A stretch of 22,886 nt of DNA. Origin: Streptomyces sp. MMG1121. Lineage in GTDB: Bacteria; Actinomycetota; Actinomycetes; Streptomycetales; Streptomycetaceae. The translations under genes were made by a program, and so were the position numbers. Below are positions 1-7,672 of the stretch, one piece after another (the first letter of the stretch is position 1; every line of letters starts with the position of its first letter). The stretch lies in NCBI RefSeq assembly GCF_001280015.1, contig NZ_LGDV01000246.1:1-22886 (forward strand), given 5' to 3'. Below the pieces are notes generated by a model. It made no database searches. It saw only the letters and a program-made list of their open reading frames with translations, and had not been told where the DNA came from.

Positions 1-2
1 TG

Positions 3-788
3 GCGAACACCGGCCAGTTCGTCACCTACCTCATGCAGACCAACGCCTTCGAGGAGGGCAGCAAGTTCATCCCGGCCGCCCAGAAGGTCCGGCTGCTGCA
101 CGCCGCGATCCGCCACCACCTGACCCGCTCCGACCACTGGGACGTGGAGCAGGACGGCGTGCCCCTGAGCCAGGAGGACATGATCGGCGGTCAGATCTGC
201 TTCTCCATCCTCGTCCTGGACGCGATGCACCGCCTGGGCATCCACATGAGTGAGGAGGGCGCGGAGGCGTACTACTACGCCTGGCGGGTCGTCGGCGCCA
301 TCCTGGGCTGCGACATGGAGGCGGCTCCCAGCAACCTGACGGAGGCACGCGAGTACGCCGACCTCTACCTGCTGCGCAATCTCGGCCCGTCGGAGGACGG
401 TGTACGCCTCAACCAGCAGCTGGTGAAGATGTACGAGGACGTGGTCCCCGGCACCCTGTTCGACCCGATCGTCGCCGCCACCATCCGTTTCCTGGTCGGC
501 GACACCATCGGCGACTGGCTCCAACTCCCCCGTTCCGCCTGGGACATGGCCGCCAAGGCGATGCCGCACGTCCTGAACGTCCTGGAGACGATCGAGGACA
601 GCAGCCCGCTGGGCGAATGGGCGCTCGACAAGGCGGGCAGCCTCTTGACCACCTTCGAGCTGGCCTCCCTCACCCGCGGCCGGGTCATGCAGTACGCGAT
701 CCCGGAAGAGCTGAAGTCGGAGTACGGCGTCCGCTCCCAGCAGTCCCGCACTCACCGCTGGACACCCCCGGCGTCGACCATGGTCTGA
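3..788 (+). CDS. Oxygenase MpaB family protein (DUF2236), 5'-truncated by the window edge
   Basis: The reading frame is open from base 3 and has no convincing start in the window, so this is the C-terminal part (about 261 residues visible) of a larger protein. The segment VRLLHAAIRHHL near the visible N-terminus matches the conserved Arg/His-containing helix of the DUF2236 family. That family includes fungal MpaB and the latex-clearing protein Lcp, heme-dependent oxygenases in which His and Arg/Lys/Thr residues surround the heme. The rest is mostly helical, with the family-like stretch FDPIVAATIRFLVGDTIGDW. Substrate cannot be told; in actinobacteria most members are uncharacterised. The Met at 33 is internal to the conserved fold and is unlikely to be the true start. 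The family call is fairly secure, the exact reaction is not. Confidence 0.8.
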   Translation, partial: ANTGQFVTYLMQTNAFEEGSKFIPAAQKVRLLHAAIRHHLTRSDHWDVEQDGVPLSQEDMIGGQICFSILVLDAMHRLGIHMSEEGAEAYYYAWRVVGAILGCDMEAAPSNLTEAREYADLYLLRNLGPSEDGVRLNQQLVKMYEDVVPGTLFDPIVAATIRFLVGDTIGDWLQLPRSAWDMAAKAMPHVLNVLETIEDSSPLGEWALDKAGSLLTTFELASLTRGRVMQYAIPEELKSEYGVRSQQSRTHRWTPPASTMV

Positions 789-933
789 CGACCCGGGCAC
801 AAGGCCGAGGTCGGCCGCGCCGTGACCCCACCTGGGGCCCTACCGAACTGTGATCACGGCATGCGCTGGAGGCAGTAGGGGGCTTCCACCTTGATCGTGG
901 ACACCGGTTGTCATGCAGCGATGGCCAGCGTAG
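789..933. other. Intergenic stretch without a supported gene
   Basis: Between the oxygenase stop and the truncated frame at 934 no credible frame with a ribosome-binding site was found. The segment at 875-960 (a gtggacac...gttgacac pattern) has the feel of an insertion-sequence end. No transposase and no matching inverted repeat is visible, so I do not call one. Confidence 0.3.
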
Positions 934-1248
934 TTGACACGCGATCCACGCGAGTTCCTCGACGGCAGGCACGAATTGACCGTCGACGTGCCCGAGATCG
1001 TCGGCGGAACGGACTGCCTCGCGGGGGTGTCGGTCGACGATGACCGGCTGCTGCTGTCCGCCAGCGCAGAGGATGTGGAGATGGGCGGCTCCGGCGGACG
1101 CACGATCCTGCGCAATCACGGGGAGGGCCGCTACGGCGCTCGGCTCACACTTCCTAGCCCGGGGACCTGGCGAGTTACCGTGGGCGATCCGGTGAATATG
1201 GGGCGGATACACGAGGTGAGCAGTGTCGTGCTCGTGGCGCAGCCGTGA
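934..1248 (+). pseudogene. 3' fragment of a disrupted gene (beta-rich C-terminal domain)
   Basis: A 104-codon frame opens with a TTG directly after an in-frame TAG and has no credible ribosome-binding site. Its codon use and composition look like real Streptomyces protein: an alternating pattern with VDVPEIVGGTDCL, LRNHGEGRYGARLTLP and GTWRVTVGDP, typical of a C-terminal immunoglobulin-like beta-sandwich domain of a larger protein. I cannot name the parent. It ends 25 bp before the putative recombinase/att junction at about 1273, as expected for the 3' piece of a gene cut by an integrative element. A short independent secreted or cytosolic protein is the alternative, but the start is poor. 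Confidence 0.45.
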
Positions 1249-1301
1249 CTCTGACAGAATGTCGGGCGAGGCTCACGATTGGCTCCCAAAACGCAGCCCC
1301 G

Positions 1302-1338
1302 CTTGCGCTACCACAACCGTATCGTCAGCGGTCGACTC
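1302..1338. repeat. Direct repeat copy 1, putative integrase-linked attachment region
   Basis: Thirty-three of 37 bases match 22661-22697 in the same orientation; the longest shared run is accgtatcgtcagc. Read on the minus strand, both copies encode TADDTVVVAQ near a reading-frame end. In copy 2 this frame is the 3' end of a serine recombinase. Here the minus-strand frame is short (CPSESTADDTVVVAQ, stop TGA at 1273-1275) and separated from the complete recombinase at 1490. It is either a recombinase-tail remnant or a conserved att region at the integrase-proximal boundary of an element. Confidence 0.55.
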
Positions 1339-1489
1339 GCTCGGACACAGAGTTGCCCCACGGCGCCCGGTTTCCGGGCAGGGGACATTGGCACCCGTTT
1401 CCGGCTCCCGGCCGGGGCGGGTGTTCGTCGTTGCGGTGCCGTCGGCCTGGCTTCTCCCTTCGCCGGCGTTTCGGTGGGCCGTGCTTTGG

Positions 1490-2956
1490 TCAGCTGATGG
1501 TGATCCTTTCTGCCTGGGGTGTGTTCGCGGTCAGGGTTCTGGTCGCGGGGTCGTAGGTCAGGGTGATCTCCTCGCTGCGCAGGTGGGCGATTGCCTGGGC
1601 CGGTGTCGGCGGCGCCGGATCACAGCTCACGGGTGCCGACCTCGGAGGACCCAGGCGGCTGGTGAGGCGGAGGTGCAGGGCCGGCAGGTGTGGCAGTACC
1701 TGGTCTTCGCGCAGGTAGGCGTTGGGGGCGCGGCTGGGGGCGGGCTGGGTGGCGCTGGTGTGGCCGTGGCGGCACCGGTAGCCAGGACGGTGGTGAGTCC
1801 AGTGGGACTCCATGCGTCGGCCGCAGATGCCGCAGCACAGTAGACCCGCGAGGAGATACGTGCGTCCGGATACCCTCTCCCGGCGGGCGTGGAGGGTCTG
1901 GACGGTGATGAAGTCGGCCTCGCTGACCAGTGCCGGATGGGCGGGCCGGGCGGAGATGATCCAGTCAGTGGGGGTGTTCCAGCGCATGACGTCGTGGTGG
2001 CCGAGTGTGGTGTTGGCGGGGTCGATCAGGTCGTGATCGGTGCGCTGACGGTTCCATACCTGGCGGCCGGTGTAGCGGGGATTGGTGAGGATGGACCGCA
2101 CCGTGTTCAGTACCCACCGCTGACCGTTACGGTGCGGGTTTCGGGTGGGGTCTACGGCGGCCGGGCAGGGGATACCGGCGTCGTTCAGCGCGCGGGCGAT
2201 ACGGGCGATGCTGTGGCCGGCCAGGCGCTGGGTGAAGATCCAGGACACGATCGGCCCGCACTCGGGATCGGCATCCAGACGCTGCATGCGGACACCGCGG
2301 CGGGCGAGGGACCGGTTGGGGTGCGGTCCGGCGTCGGCGAGACGGTATCCGTAGGGTGGGCGGCCGCCGAGATATCGCCCCTGGTCGCGTGTTTGCACGG
2401 TCATCGCGGCCCGCACCCGGATCCGGGCGCGGGCGATCTCCCGCTTGGACAGGATGCCGAGCAGGATCATCAATTCCTCCTGCCCGCCGACCTGCGGGTC
2501 GACGGCTCCACCCAGTTCCGGCACCCACACCTCGACGCCGTAGTGGTCGAAGAGCGGAGCCATGGTCGCGAACTGGTTGCCGTAGAAGGCCCGTTCACTG
2601 GAGCCGATGACAACGGCATCGAACTCCCGGTCGGGATCTGCCATCGCCGCCAGCAGCGCGGCGGCTTGGGGCCGCCGCGCCCAAGGGATGGTGCGGCTGC
2701 GGCCGGTGTCGAAGAACTCGGAGACGATCCGCCCGTGCCCGGACACCAGGGCCTGCGCTCCGAGCAGTTGCCAGGCCTGCGACGTGGCGGGGTCCTGATG
2801 GTCCTCGGTCGACACCCGGCCGTAGAACGCAAACCGCAGACCACTGGCGGACGGCATGCCGACGGGGGAGGAGCCGGGAGTCCAATTACGGGCCCAAGCC
2901 GTCAAGAAGACTTGATCCGTAGGGGGCTGTTCGGCCGGACGGTGCGGCGCTCCCAT
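1490..2956 (-). CDS. Large serine recombinase (site-specific integrase, Resolvase/Recombinase/zinc-ribbon type)
   Basis: The 488-residue protein has the three-part architecture of large serine recombinases, which integrate and excise phages and integrative elements by a covalent Ser-DNA intermediate. The catalytic domain (about 40-185) begins with FAFYGRVSTED, where Ser49 is the nucleophile, and contains the subtype-typical RAFYGNQF. The recombinase DNA-binding domain follows (about 190-330; GGRPPYGY, TNPRYTGRQVWNR). A zinc ribbon lies at 374-397 (CCGICGRRM and a later Cys/His pair), then a short tail. The upstream frame extends 56 codons further, but ATG at 2956 has GGGGAGG about 9 nt upstream and is preferred. 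It appears intact and is probably the integrase of the element whose boundary lies at about 1250-1340. Confidence 0.9.
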   Translation of the reverse strand: MGAPHRPAEQPPTDQVFLTAWARNWTPGSSPVGMPSASGLRFAFYGRVSTEDHQDPATSQAWQLLGAQALVSGHGRIVSEFFDTGRSRTIPWARRPQAAALLAAMADPDREFDAVVIGSSERAFYGNQFATMAPLFDHYGVEVWVPELGGAVDPQVGGQEELMILLGILSKREIARARIRVRAAMTVQTRDQGRYLGGRPPYGYRLADAGPHPNRSLARRGVRMQRLDADPECGPIVSWIFTQRLAGHSIARIARALNDAGIPCPAAVDPTRNPHRNGQRWVLNTVRSILTNPRYTGRQVWNRQRTDHDLIDPANTTLGHHDVMRWNTPTDWIISARPAHPALVSEADFITVQTLHARRERVSGRTYLLAGLLCCGICGRRMESHWTHHRPGYRCRHGHTSATQPAPSRAPNAYLREDQVLPHLPALHLRLTSRLGPPRSAPVSCDPAPPTPAQAIAHLRSEEITLTYDPATRTLTANTPQAERITIS

Positions 2957-3350
2957 GATCGGCGCCTCCCCTTGCTCGCTGTGCGTTGCCTCACCGTGGG
3001 CCTGCCCGGACAGAGCGGGTCGGCTGCACAGAAATACAGAATGTCGACCCGAACGAGTGAAGATCGCTGTGCAATGTAGGGGCAGGTCCAGTGCCACGTG
3101 AGGAGCGTAGATCAGTGGGTTCAAGACTCCGCCTGCGTGGCCGGATTGCGTGGCCCCGGCGACTCCATGCGTCGAGATATGGCCGTCGTCCTTGACGATG
3201 CCCTGCGCACTTGATGCCTGTGATGCATTGAGGATTTCTCAACGAGATGATCTCGTGAGCTGACTCAGCCCAGGAGGTTCTGCGAGCCGCGATGAGTCCT
3301 GCGGCGTCCGGCGGTCGTACTGTCGAGCCCGTTACCGAGGAGGACTCCTG
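2957..3350. other. Divergent intergenic region between recombinase and reductase-family gene
   Basis: About 390 bp separate the two divergent starts. The left part is an upstream extension of the recombinase frame and is probably not translated. The right part holds two adjacent short palindromes listed separately (3228-3256) and the ribosome-binding site GAGGAGG at 3337-3343 for the next gene. No further gene is visible. Confidence 0.5.
3228..3256. promoter_or_regulatory. Two abutting palindromes upstream of the DHFR-family gene
   Basis: TTGAG-gattt-CTCAA occupies 3228-3242 and ACGAGAT-g-ATCTCGT, a perfect 7-bp inverted repeat around one base, occupies 3242-3256. They lie about 95 bp upstream of the start at 3351. 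The size and position suit a dimeric repressor operator, or they may form stacked hairpins. No regulator gene is adjacent. Confidence 0.3.
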
Positions 3351-3914
3351 ATGCGTCGCGTGACCTATTCGATGAGCGTCTCGCTTGACGGCTACATCGT
3401 CGGGCCGGACGGCTGCTTCGACTGGACGGTGCCCGACGAGGAGGTCTTTCGCTTCGCCACCGACGAGGTGCGAGAGGTCGGTGTCCACCTGTTGGGGCGA
3501 CGGTTGTACGAGACGATGCTGTACTGGGAGACCGCCGACCAGAATCCATCGCTCGACTTCTCGACGCGCGAGTTCGCCGCGATCTGGAAGTCGCTGCCCA
3601 AGGTGGTGTTCTCCACCACGTTGGCGGCAGTACAGGGCAATGCCCGCCTGGCCTCCGGCGGCCTGGCGGAGGAGATCGAGCGGTTGCGAGCCGAGCCGGG
3701 AGAGGGTGACATCGCGATCGGCGGCGCGACGCTCGCCGCCGAGGCGGCCGCGTTGGGTCTGATCGACGAGTACCGCGCCAGGGTCCACCCGGTGCTGATC
3801 GGCGGGGGCATTCCGTTCTTCCCCCAGCATGAGCGCCGGGTGGATCTCGAACTCCTCGAGAACCGCACCTTCAGCTCGAGAGTCGTCTACCTCCGCTACC
3901 GCGTGACGCGCTAG
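3351..3914 (+). CDS. Dihydrofolate reductase family protein (RibD C-terminal-like)
   Basis: The 187-residue protein has the RibD_C/DHFR-like fold signature. The N-terminal strand is RRVTYSMSVSLDGYI, followed by a region carrying HLLGRRLYETM, a KVVFSTTL strand, and the nucleotide-binding segment GDIAIGGATLAAEA, with HPVLIGGGIPFF near the end. Members are NAD(P)H-dependent reductase-like cytosolic proteins of the YyaP/YwjB type; most lack a proven substrate, so no pathway is assigned. ATG at 3351 has GAGGAGG with 7-nt spacing, a strong start. It is monocistronic, convergent with the NUDIX gene. Length is normal for the family and nothing is missing. Confidence 0.88.
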   Translation: MRRVTYSMSVSLDGYIVGPDGCFDWTVPDEEVFRFATDEVREVGVHLLGRRLYETMLYWETADQNPSLDFSTREFAAIWKSLPKVVFSTTLAAVQGNARLASGGLAEEIERLRAEPGEGDIAIGGATLAAEAAALGLIDEYRARVHPVLIGGGIPFFPQHERRVDLELLENRTFSSRVVYLRYRVTR

Positions 3915-4041
3915 CCGTAGGGCGGCGAGTTCGCCGTGCACCCTGCGGTAGCCCCACGATGGGTTTCCCGTAGCAGGGCCCGGCGAGGTGGGGAGTGGTC
4001 ACGGGATCGGTCCTTCGTGTTTGGCGATTGCAGTATTGTCT

Positions 4042-4061
4042 CCGCCCGTATGTAGGGGCGG
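4042..4061 (-). terminator. Hairpin directly after the methyltransferase-NUDIX stop
   Basis: CCGCCC (4042-4047) and GGGCGG (4056-4061) form a 6-bp stem with an 8-nt loop, two bases past the minus-strand stop at 4064. There is no U-tract, which is usual for actinobacterial hairpin terminators. The convergent gene arrangement supports a terminator role. Confidence 0.4.
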
Positions 4062-4063
4062 GA

Positions 4064-5248
4064 TCACGCAGTGGTGGGCGTGTGTGGGTCGGTGATGGGG
4101 GTGAAGCGGGCGGGTGCGTGGTCGATCGGGAGATCGGGGCGCCAGGCGGTGAGGATTTGGGCGCTGCACTCGAACAGGTCCGGGGGCAGGGCGTCCAAAG
4201 GCCACCAGCGCCAGTTGCCGACGCTCTCGTCGGGCTGGTTGGCCAGCTCCCCGCGCCATCGGGTGACGAGTGCGCCGAAGGTGATGCGGACGACGTCGCC
4301 GACCTGGTCGAGGAGCATGCCCAGGAGGCGGACGTCGTCGGGGTCAGCGTACAGGCCGGTCTCCTCGGCGAGTTCGCGTACGACTGCCTCCTGCAGTGAC
4401 TCGCCCGGCTCCACGGTGCCGCCGGGCAGCTCGCGTGTGCCCAGCCGGTGTCGGCCCAGGAGCAGGCCTTGGGGCCCGAGCAGCACGGCGTCGACGCCTA
4501 CCGCGGCGCCGGCGACGGGTGGCTTCGCGGTGCGGGGCCGTGCGGTGATCCGGGCCGGCCGGTGGGCCTGGAAGAGCCGGTAGGAGGCGTGGTTGTTCTC
4601 CTGCGGCGCGTCGAGGACGGTGACGTCCTGCACGCGGAGCCCGTACTGCACGAGCAGGTCCTCCCACACCTCGGGTGTCAGCACCCACATGTGCACGGTG
4701 AGGTCGTCGCCGCCGGCCGGGCGCAGGATCTCCGGGCGCGGGGTAACCGTCGAGGCGGGGCCGTCGCCAGCGGAGTTGGTGTGCAGCACGGTGAAGTACA
4801 GCCGGCCCCCCGGTTTGAGGGCGGTCGCCAGGGCGGGCAGGAGCCGGTGCGGGTCGAGGAAGTGGAACGTGCGCAGGGAGTAGATCACGTCGTATGGCGC
4901 TGCCGTGCCCAGGTGCTCGACGGCGTCGGCGTTGACCAGCCGCAGTCATGGCACGTCGGAGTAGCGGGTGCGGGCCCGTTCGATCTGGCTCGGGGAGGCA
5001 TCGACGGCGTCCACGTGTGCGCCGTAGGTGCGGGCCAGGTGTGCGGCGTGCCGGGCGGGGCCGCAGCCGAGGTCCAGGACGCGCAGGCCCTTGAGGTCCC
5101 CGAGGATGCCGTCCCCCGGCCCGTTGGCCGGGCCCCACGTGATCTGGTCCACTTCCGTCAGGGGTGTACCGCGCCGCAGGTGGTGTGTTCCGTAGGCGTC
5201 CCAGGCGAGGCGTGTTTGTCGTTCGATGTCCAATGCGTTGGCTCCCAT
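4064..5248 (-). pseudogene. SAM-dependent methyltransferase / NUDIX hydrolase fusion, interrupted by an in-frame TGA
   Basis: One reading frame runs from ATG 5248 to the stop at 4064 (394 codons) except for a TGA at 4946-4948 (codon 101). Codons 1-100 carry the methyltransferase start ([14 protein letters not shown], motif [15 protein letters not shown], motif II). After the stop the same frame continues with [10 protein letters not shown] and then [14 protein letters not shown] complete NUDIX box lies at about codons 277-299: G, five residues, E, seven residues, REL-AEE-TGL. Actinobacteria have bifunctional proteins of this layout. The stop most simply reflects a point mutation (or sequencing error). 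Reinitiation at a GTG near 4888 could still yield the NUDIX half. It follows the upstream methyltransferase by 7 nt, so the two form an operon. Confidence 0.8.
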
Positions 5249-5255
5249 GTCGGGT

Positions 5256-5840
5256 TCAGGGGCGGAGTGCGTAGCAGCGCAGCACGTCGAGATCGGCGGT
5301 GTGTACGCCCGACCAGCCCGCGGTGAGCGTCTCGGCCTCGGCGGCGGTGATCCCGAGGTGCTTGCAGGGGTCGCTGTCCTCGCGGCGGTCGGCGAGTTCG
5401 GTGACGACCCAGAAGGTCCCGCCGGGTGCCAGGACCTGCCGGACGCGATCGAGGAAGGCCGGCTTGTCGTCCATCCACCGATAGACCAGACGGCAGGTGA
5501 CGACCGCGTACGCCCGGTCTGGCAGGGCGTTGACGTCGTCGGCGGCGAAGTCCATCAGCTGCCAGGTCTGCCCTTCGCCGTGCTGGTGGCTCCGGGTTTT
5601 CTGGGCTGCTGCGGCGATGGCGCTGGGGGAGAAGTCGATGCCGGTGGTGCGGTAACCGAGCTCGTGGAGGTGGTGGGCGAGGGCGCCGTCGCCGGTGCCG
5701 ATGTCGAGGGCCGGGCATCCACGGCCGGGTCCGACGTGATCCGCCAGAAGCGTGGCCTCGGCGCTGCTGACGTCCCGGTACCGGCGTCCGCCGGCCCAGA
5801 GCGGCTCCCAGTAGTCGGCGGTGGCAGGGGTGGCCGTCAT
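5256..5840 (-). CDS. Class I SAM-dependent methyltransferase
   Basis: The 194-residue cytosolic protein has motif I at 45-53 (LDIGTGDGA), an acidic strand end GIDFSPSAI (motif II), a [10 protein letters not shown] segment, and the post-motif strand [13 protein letters not shown]. It fits the Methyltransf_11/25 families; substrate is unknown. The start ATG at 5840 has AAGGAG four bases upstream. Longer upstream frames are overlapped by other genes and are not credible. The small upstream frame's stop overlaps this start as ATGA, and the methyltransferase-NUDIX gene follows after 7 nt. Two consecutive methyltransferases suggest modification of a small molecule, but nothing fixes the substrate. 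Confidence 0.85.
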   Translation of the reverse strand: MTATPATADYWEPLWAGGRRYRDVSSAEATLLADHVGPGRGCPALDIGTGDGALAHHLHELGYRTTGIDFSPSAIAAAAQKTRSHQHGEGQTWQLMDFAADDVNALPDRAYAVVTCRLVYRWMDDKPAFLDRVRQVLAPGGTFWVVTELADRREDSDPCKHLGITAAEAETLTAGWSGVHTADLDVLRCYALRP

Positions 5841-6085
5841 TCGGCTCCTTCGCGAGCGGGCGGGACAACCGAGGCCGAGGTCCCGGTGGAGGTTTTGGAT
5901 GGAGCGCAGCAGCCGATGCAGGATGCCTGGAGGAGCGCATCGAGTGTGAGGGCGGTGCGCACGTCGAGCAGATGGGCCACCAGAACACCGGCGATCGCGA
6001 CAGCGAGCGGGCGGGACCCGGCAATCAGCGTGGTGCTGACGGCCTGAATCCGCCCTGGAAACGCGGATGGCACAGGGCTTGCCAC
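5837..6085 (-). pseudogene. Small hydrophobic frame, probable C-terminal remnant of an MFS transporter
   Basis: The 82-codon frame (GTG at 6085) contains PGRIQAVSTTLIAGSRPLAV and AIAGVLVAHLLDVRTALTL. These resemble the loop and the late transmembrane helices of major facilitator transporters. A whole transporter would need about 400 residues, so this is a tail only, or a small membrane protein on its own. Its stop overlaps the next start as ATGA, implying that the ancestral order was transporter then methyltransferase. It lies 47 bp downstream of the Bell-like gene stop. The family assignment rests on pattern recall and is moderate to low. Confidence 0.35.
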
Positions 6086-6132
6086 ATCGGCAGTTCGGCC
6101 CGGTGCTGACGCTGACGGCCGTGGCCCAGGCC

Positions 6133-6576
6133 CTACGCCGGGTCGGTGGGGTGGTGTGTGTGGAGGGTGAGTCCGGTGATCCGGCCGGATTGGATGACGG
6201 GACCGTTCTGTACGCCTCCACTGATGGTGTTGTGCACGGTGCTTGGTTGTGTATCCGCGTTGTTCGTGACGTCCTGCAAGGATGTGAGCAAGTCGCGGAG
6301 GTCGTCGCTGGTTGCGGAGCCTGGCTGCAGGAGATGTCGCAGGTAGGCGTGCGACTGGTTGGTGATGTCACGGGTCGTTTGTGCGTCACCTCTGGCTTCG
6401 GCGGCGAGTAGCCGAGTTCGGGCGGTGTCCAAGTGGGTGATCGAGGCTTCATCTGCACCGATGCGTGAGAAATACCGCCCGACGAGTTCGCGGGCGTGCA
6501 TCCAGGAGTCGGTGACCATGAGCGAGACCAGGGTGGTCGCTCCGGATGCGGCGAGGGCGGCCAGCTCACTGTCCAT
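6133..6576 (-). CDS. Bell-like small helical protein with C-terminal RHIM/amyloid-like motif (putative effector of locus A)
   Basis: The 147-residue protein opens with a hydrophobic helix (ELAALAASGATTLVSLMV, 4-21) followed by helical segments rich in Leu/Arg/Asp. It ends in a Gly/Asn-rich tail at 115-137: HNTISGGVQNGPVIQSG then RITGL. Such a tail, with an I/V-Q core flanked by Gly, resembles the RHIM-like signalling motifs found at the C-termini of bacterial effectors paired with NLRs. The N-terminal helix and length suit the proposed Bell class of membrane-damaging domains (family known from NLR-associated genes; assignment here is inference). The 169-aa protein at 21496 has the same plan. 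Start ATG 6576 has AAAGGAAG upstream; it overlaps the preceding gene by 11 nt, so it is translationally coupled and last in the operon. Confidence 0.7.
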   Translation of the reverse strand: MDSELAALAASGATTLVSLMVTDSWMHARELVGRYFSRIGADEASITHLDTARTRLLAAEARGDAQTTRDITNQSHAYLRHLLQPGSATSDDLRDLLTSLQDVTNNADTQPSTVHNTISGGVQNGPVIQSGRITGLTLHTHHPTDPA

Positions 6577-7672
6577 CGGTCTTCCTTTCAGAGGGCGGGG
6601 CTTCGGGCGTTCCGTCGGGCGCGGTGTGTGCTGAGGCCGATGGGTCATCGACGTTCGATGTGAAGCTCGCCGGCGGATCGAACCTGCGGAGTAGGTCCTC
6701 GGCGGTCTCGTGCCGGTCCTGTGTCTTGATGACGTCGGCGATTTGCTTGGCCAGCATTGCTCGTCGGACGTCTCCGTCTGTGAAGCCCATGCTGTTGAGG
6801 AAGGCCTCGAAGTGGTCGGCGGTCTTCAGCTCTTGTTCGAAGGTGGGTGCCGGCTCCGGCAGCGGACCGGGTCGTTCGCCGTGCGGCTGGGCTATGAGAT
6901 GAAGAAACCGTTCGGGCACGTCCGTGTCGTTGGCGGCGGACGTGAGCTGCGCGAGCAGACCGAGATCAGCCACGGTCTTCTCTACATGGTCGTCGTTCTT
7001 GGCGAGCCACCAGACGACCGCGCTGCCGGTGTCCTTCAGTACGTCTTCGCTCAGGTATTGCCGCTTGCTCTGCTCGTACTTCCGCTGATGTTCCCAGACC
7101 GCCTTGTCCTTGCGTACTTCGGCGAGTCGGTCCAGCCGTTCTTGGTCGTGTTCGGGCAAGGCAAGTGTGATGTCCTCCGCCATGATGTGAAGGTGTCCGG
7201 TGGGGTCCGGGAGCATCCTGCTGAGCGCACCGCTCAGTTCATGCTGGACCAGGGATGGCCGACCTGGCTCCCGCTGCTCGGTTATCGAGCGGGCTCGGGC
7301 CAGGACTGCTTCGACTGCGACGCCGGCTGGGTTGAGGACGGGGTCGTTGTCGGCTGCTTCGAGGGGGTACCACCGCACAGTTGCCGAGAACACGAAGTCG
7401 TAGTCGGTCCACTGGCTGGGCAGTGCCACGTGTCTGACGTGGTGTTCCCTGCGTTCGACGGGCGGATCTGTGCGTTGCTCCTGCACGTCGACTGGCAAGG
7501 GCCCACGTCGTAATGCGGCGAGCTTGAACGCGGCTGCGGGGACTCCGACGAGGATTACGGCCAGTGCGGGCCAGGCAAACGTGGGCCAATTCTGCGTCAA
7601 GCCGAGAATGGTCAGCAGGAGGCCGCACAGGATGGTGAGGAAGACGGTCGTCGTCTTGCAGCCGGTCGTCAT
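6566..7672 (-). CDS. Two-TM membrane-anchored protein with SPFH-like middle region
   Basis: The 368-residue protein has two N-terminal membrane helices (about 8-25, VFLTILCGLLLTILGL, and 31-50, TFAWPALAVILVGVPAAAF). A cytoplasmic beta/alpha region follows (PSQWTDYDFVFSATVRWYP onward). A charged, probably coiled-coil stretch (LAEVRKDKAVWEHQRKYEQ) precedes a disordered Pro/Ser/Asp tail. This order resembles SPFH/band-7 scaffold proteins, but sequence identity is not obvious, so the comparison is inference only. Its ATG overlaps the stop of the upstream NTPase gene (ATGA) and its end overlaps the Bell-like start, so it is part of one cotranscribed set. A role in anchoring the TIR/NTPase pair to the membrane is possible. 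Confidence 0.7.
   Translation of the reverse strand: MTTGCKTTTVFLTILCGLLLTILGLTQNWPTFAWPALAVILVGVPAAAFKLAALRRGPLPVDVQEQRTDPPVERREHHVRHVALPSQWTDYDFVFSATVRWYPLEAADNDPVLNPAGVAVEAVLARARSITEQREPGRPSLVQHELSGALSRMLPDPTGHLHIMAEDITLALPEHDQERLDRLAEVRKDKAVWEHQRKYEQSKRQYLSEDVLKDTGSAVVWWLAKNDDHVEKTVADLGLLAQLTSAANDTDVPERFLHLIAQPHGERPGPLPEPAPTFEQELKTADHFEAFLNSMGFTDGDVRRAMLAKQIADVIKTQDRHETAEDLLRRFDPPASFTSNVDDPSASAHTAPDGTPEAPPSERKTDGQ

Noticed and set aside
870..960. Possible insertion-sequence end (gtggacac ... gttgacac)
   Set aside because: No transposase frame, terminal inverted repeat partner or target duplication could be found.
1889..3079. Long plus-strand frame (396 codons) opposite the serine recombinase
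   Set aside because: Antisense shadow of a clear recombinase; composition is Gly/Val/Asp-rich as expected from the reverse frame of high-GC coding DNA.
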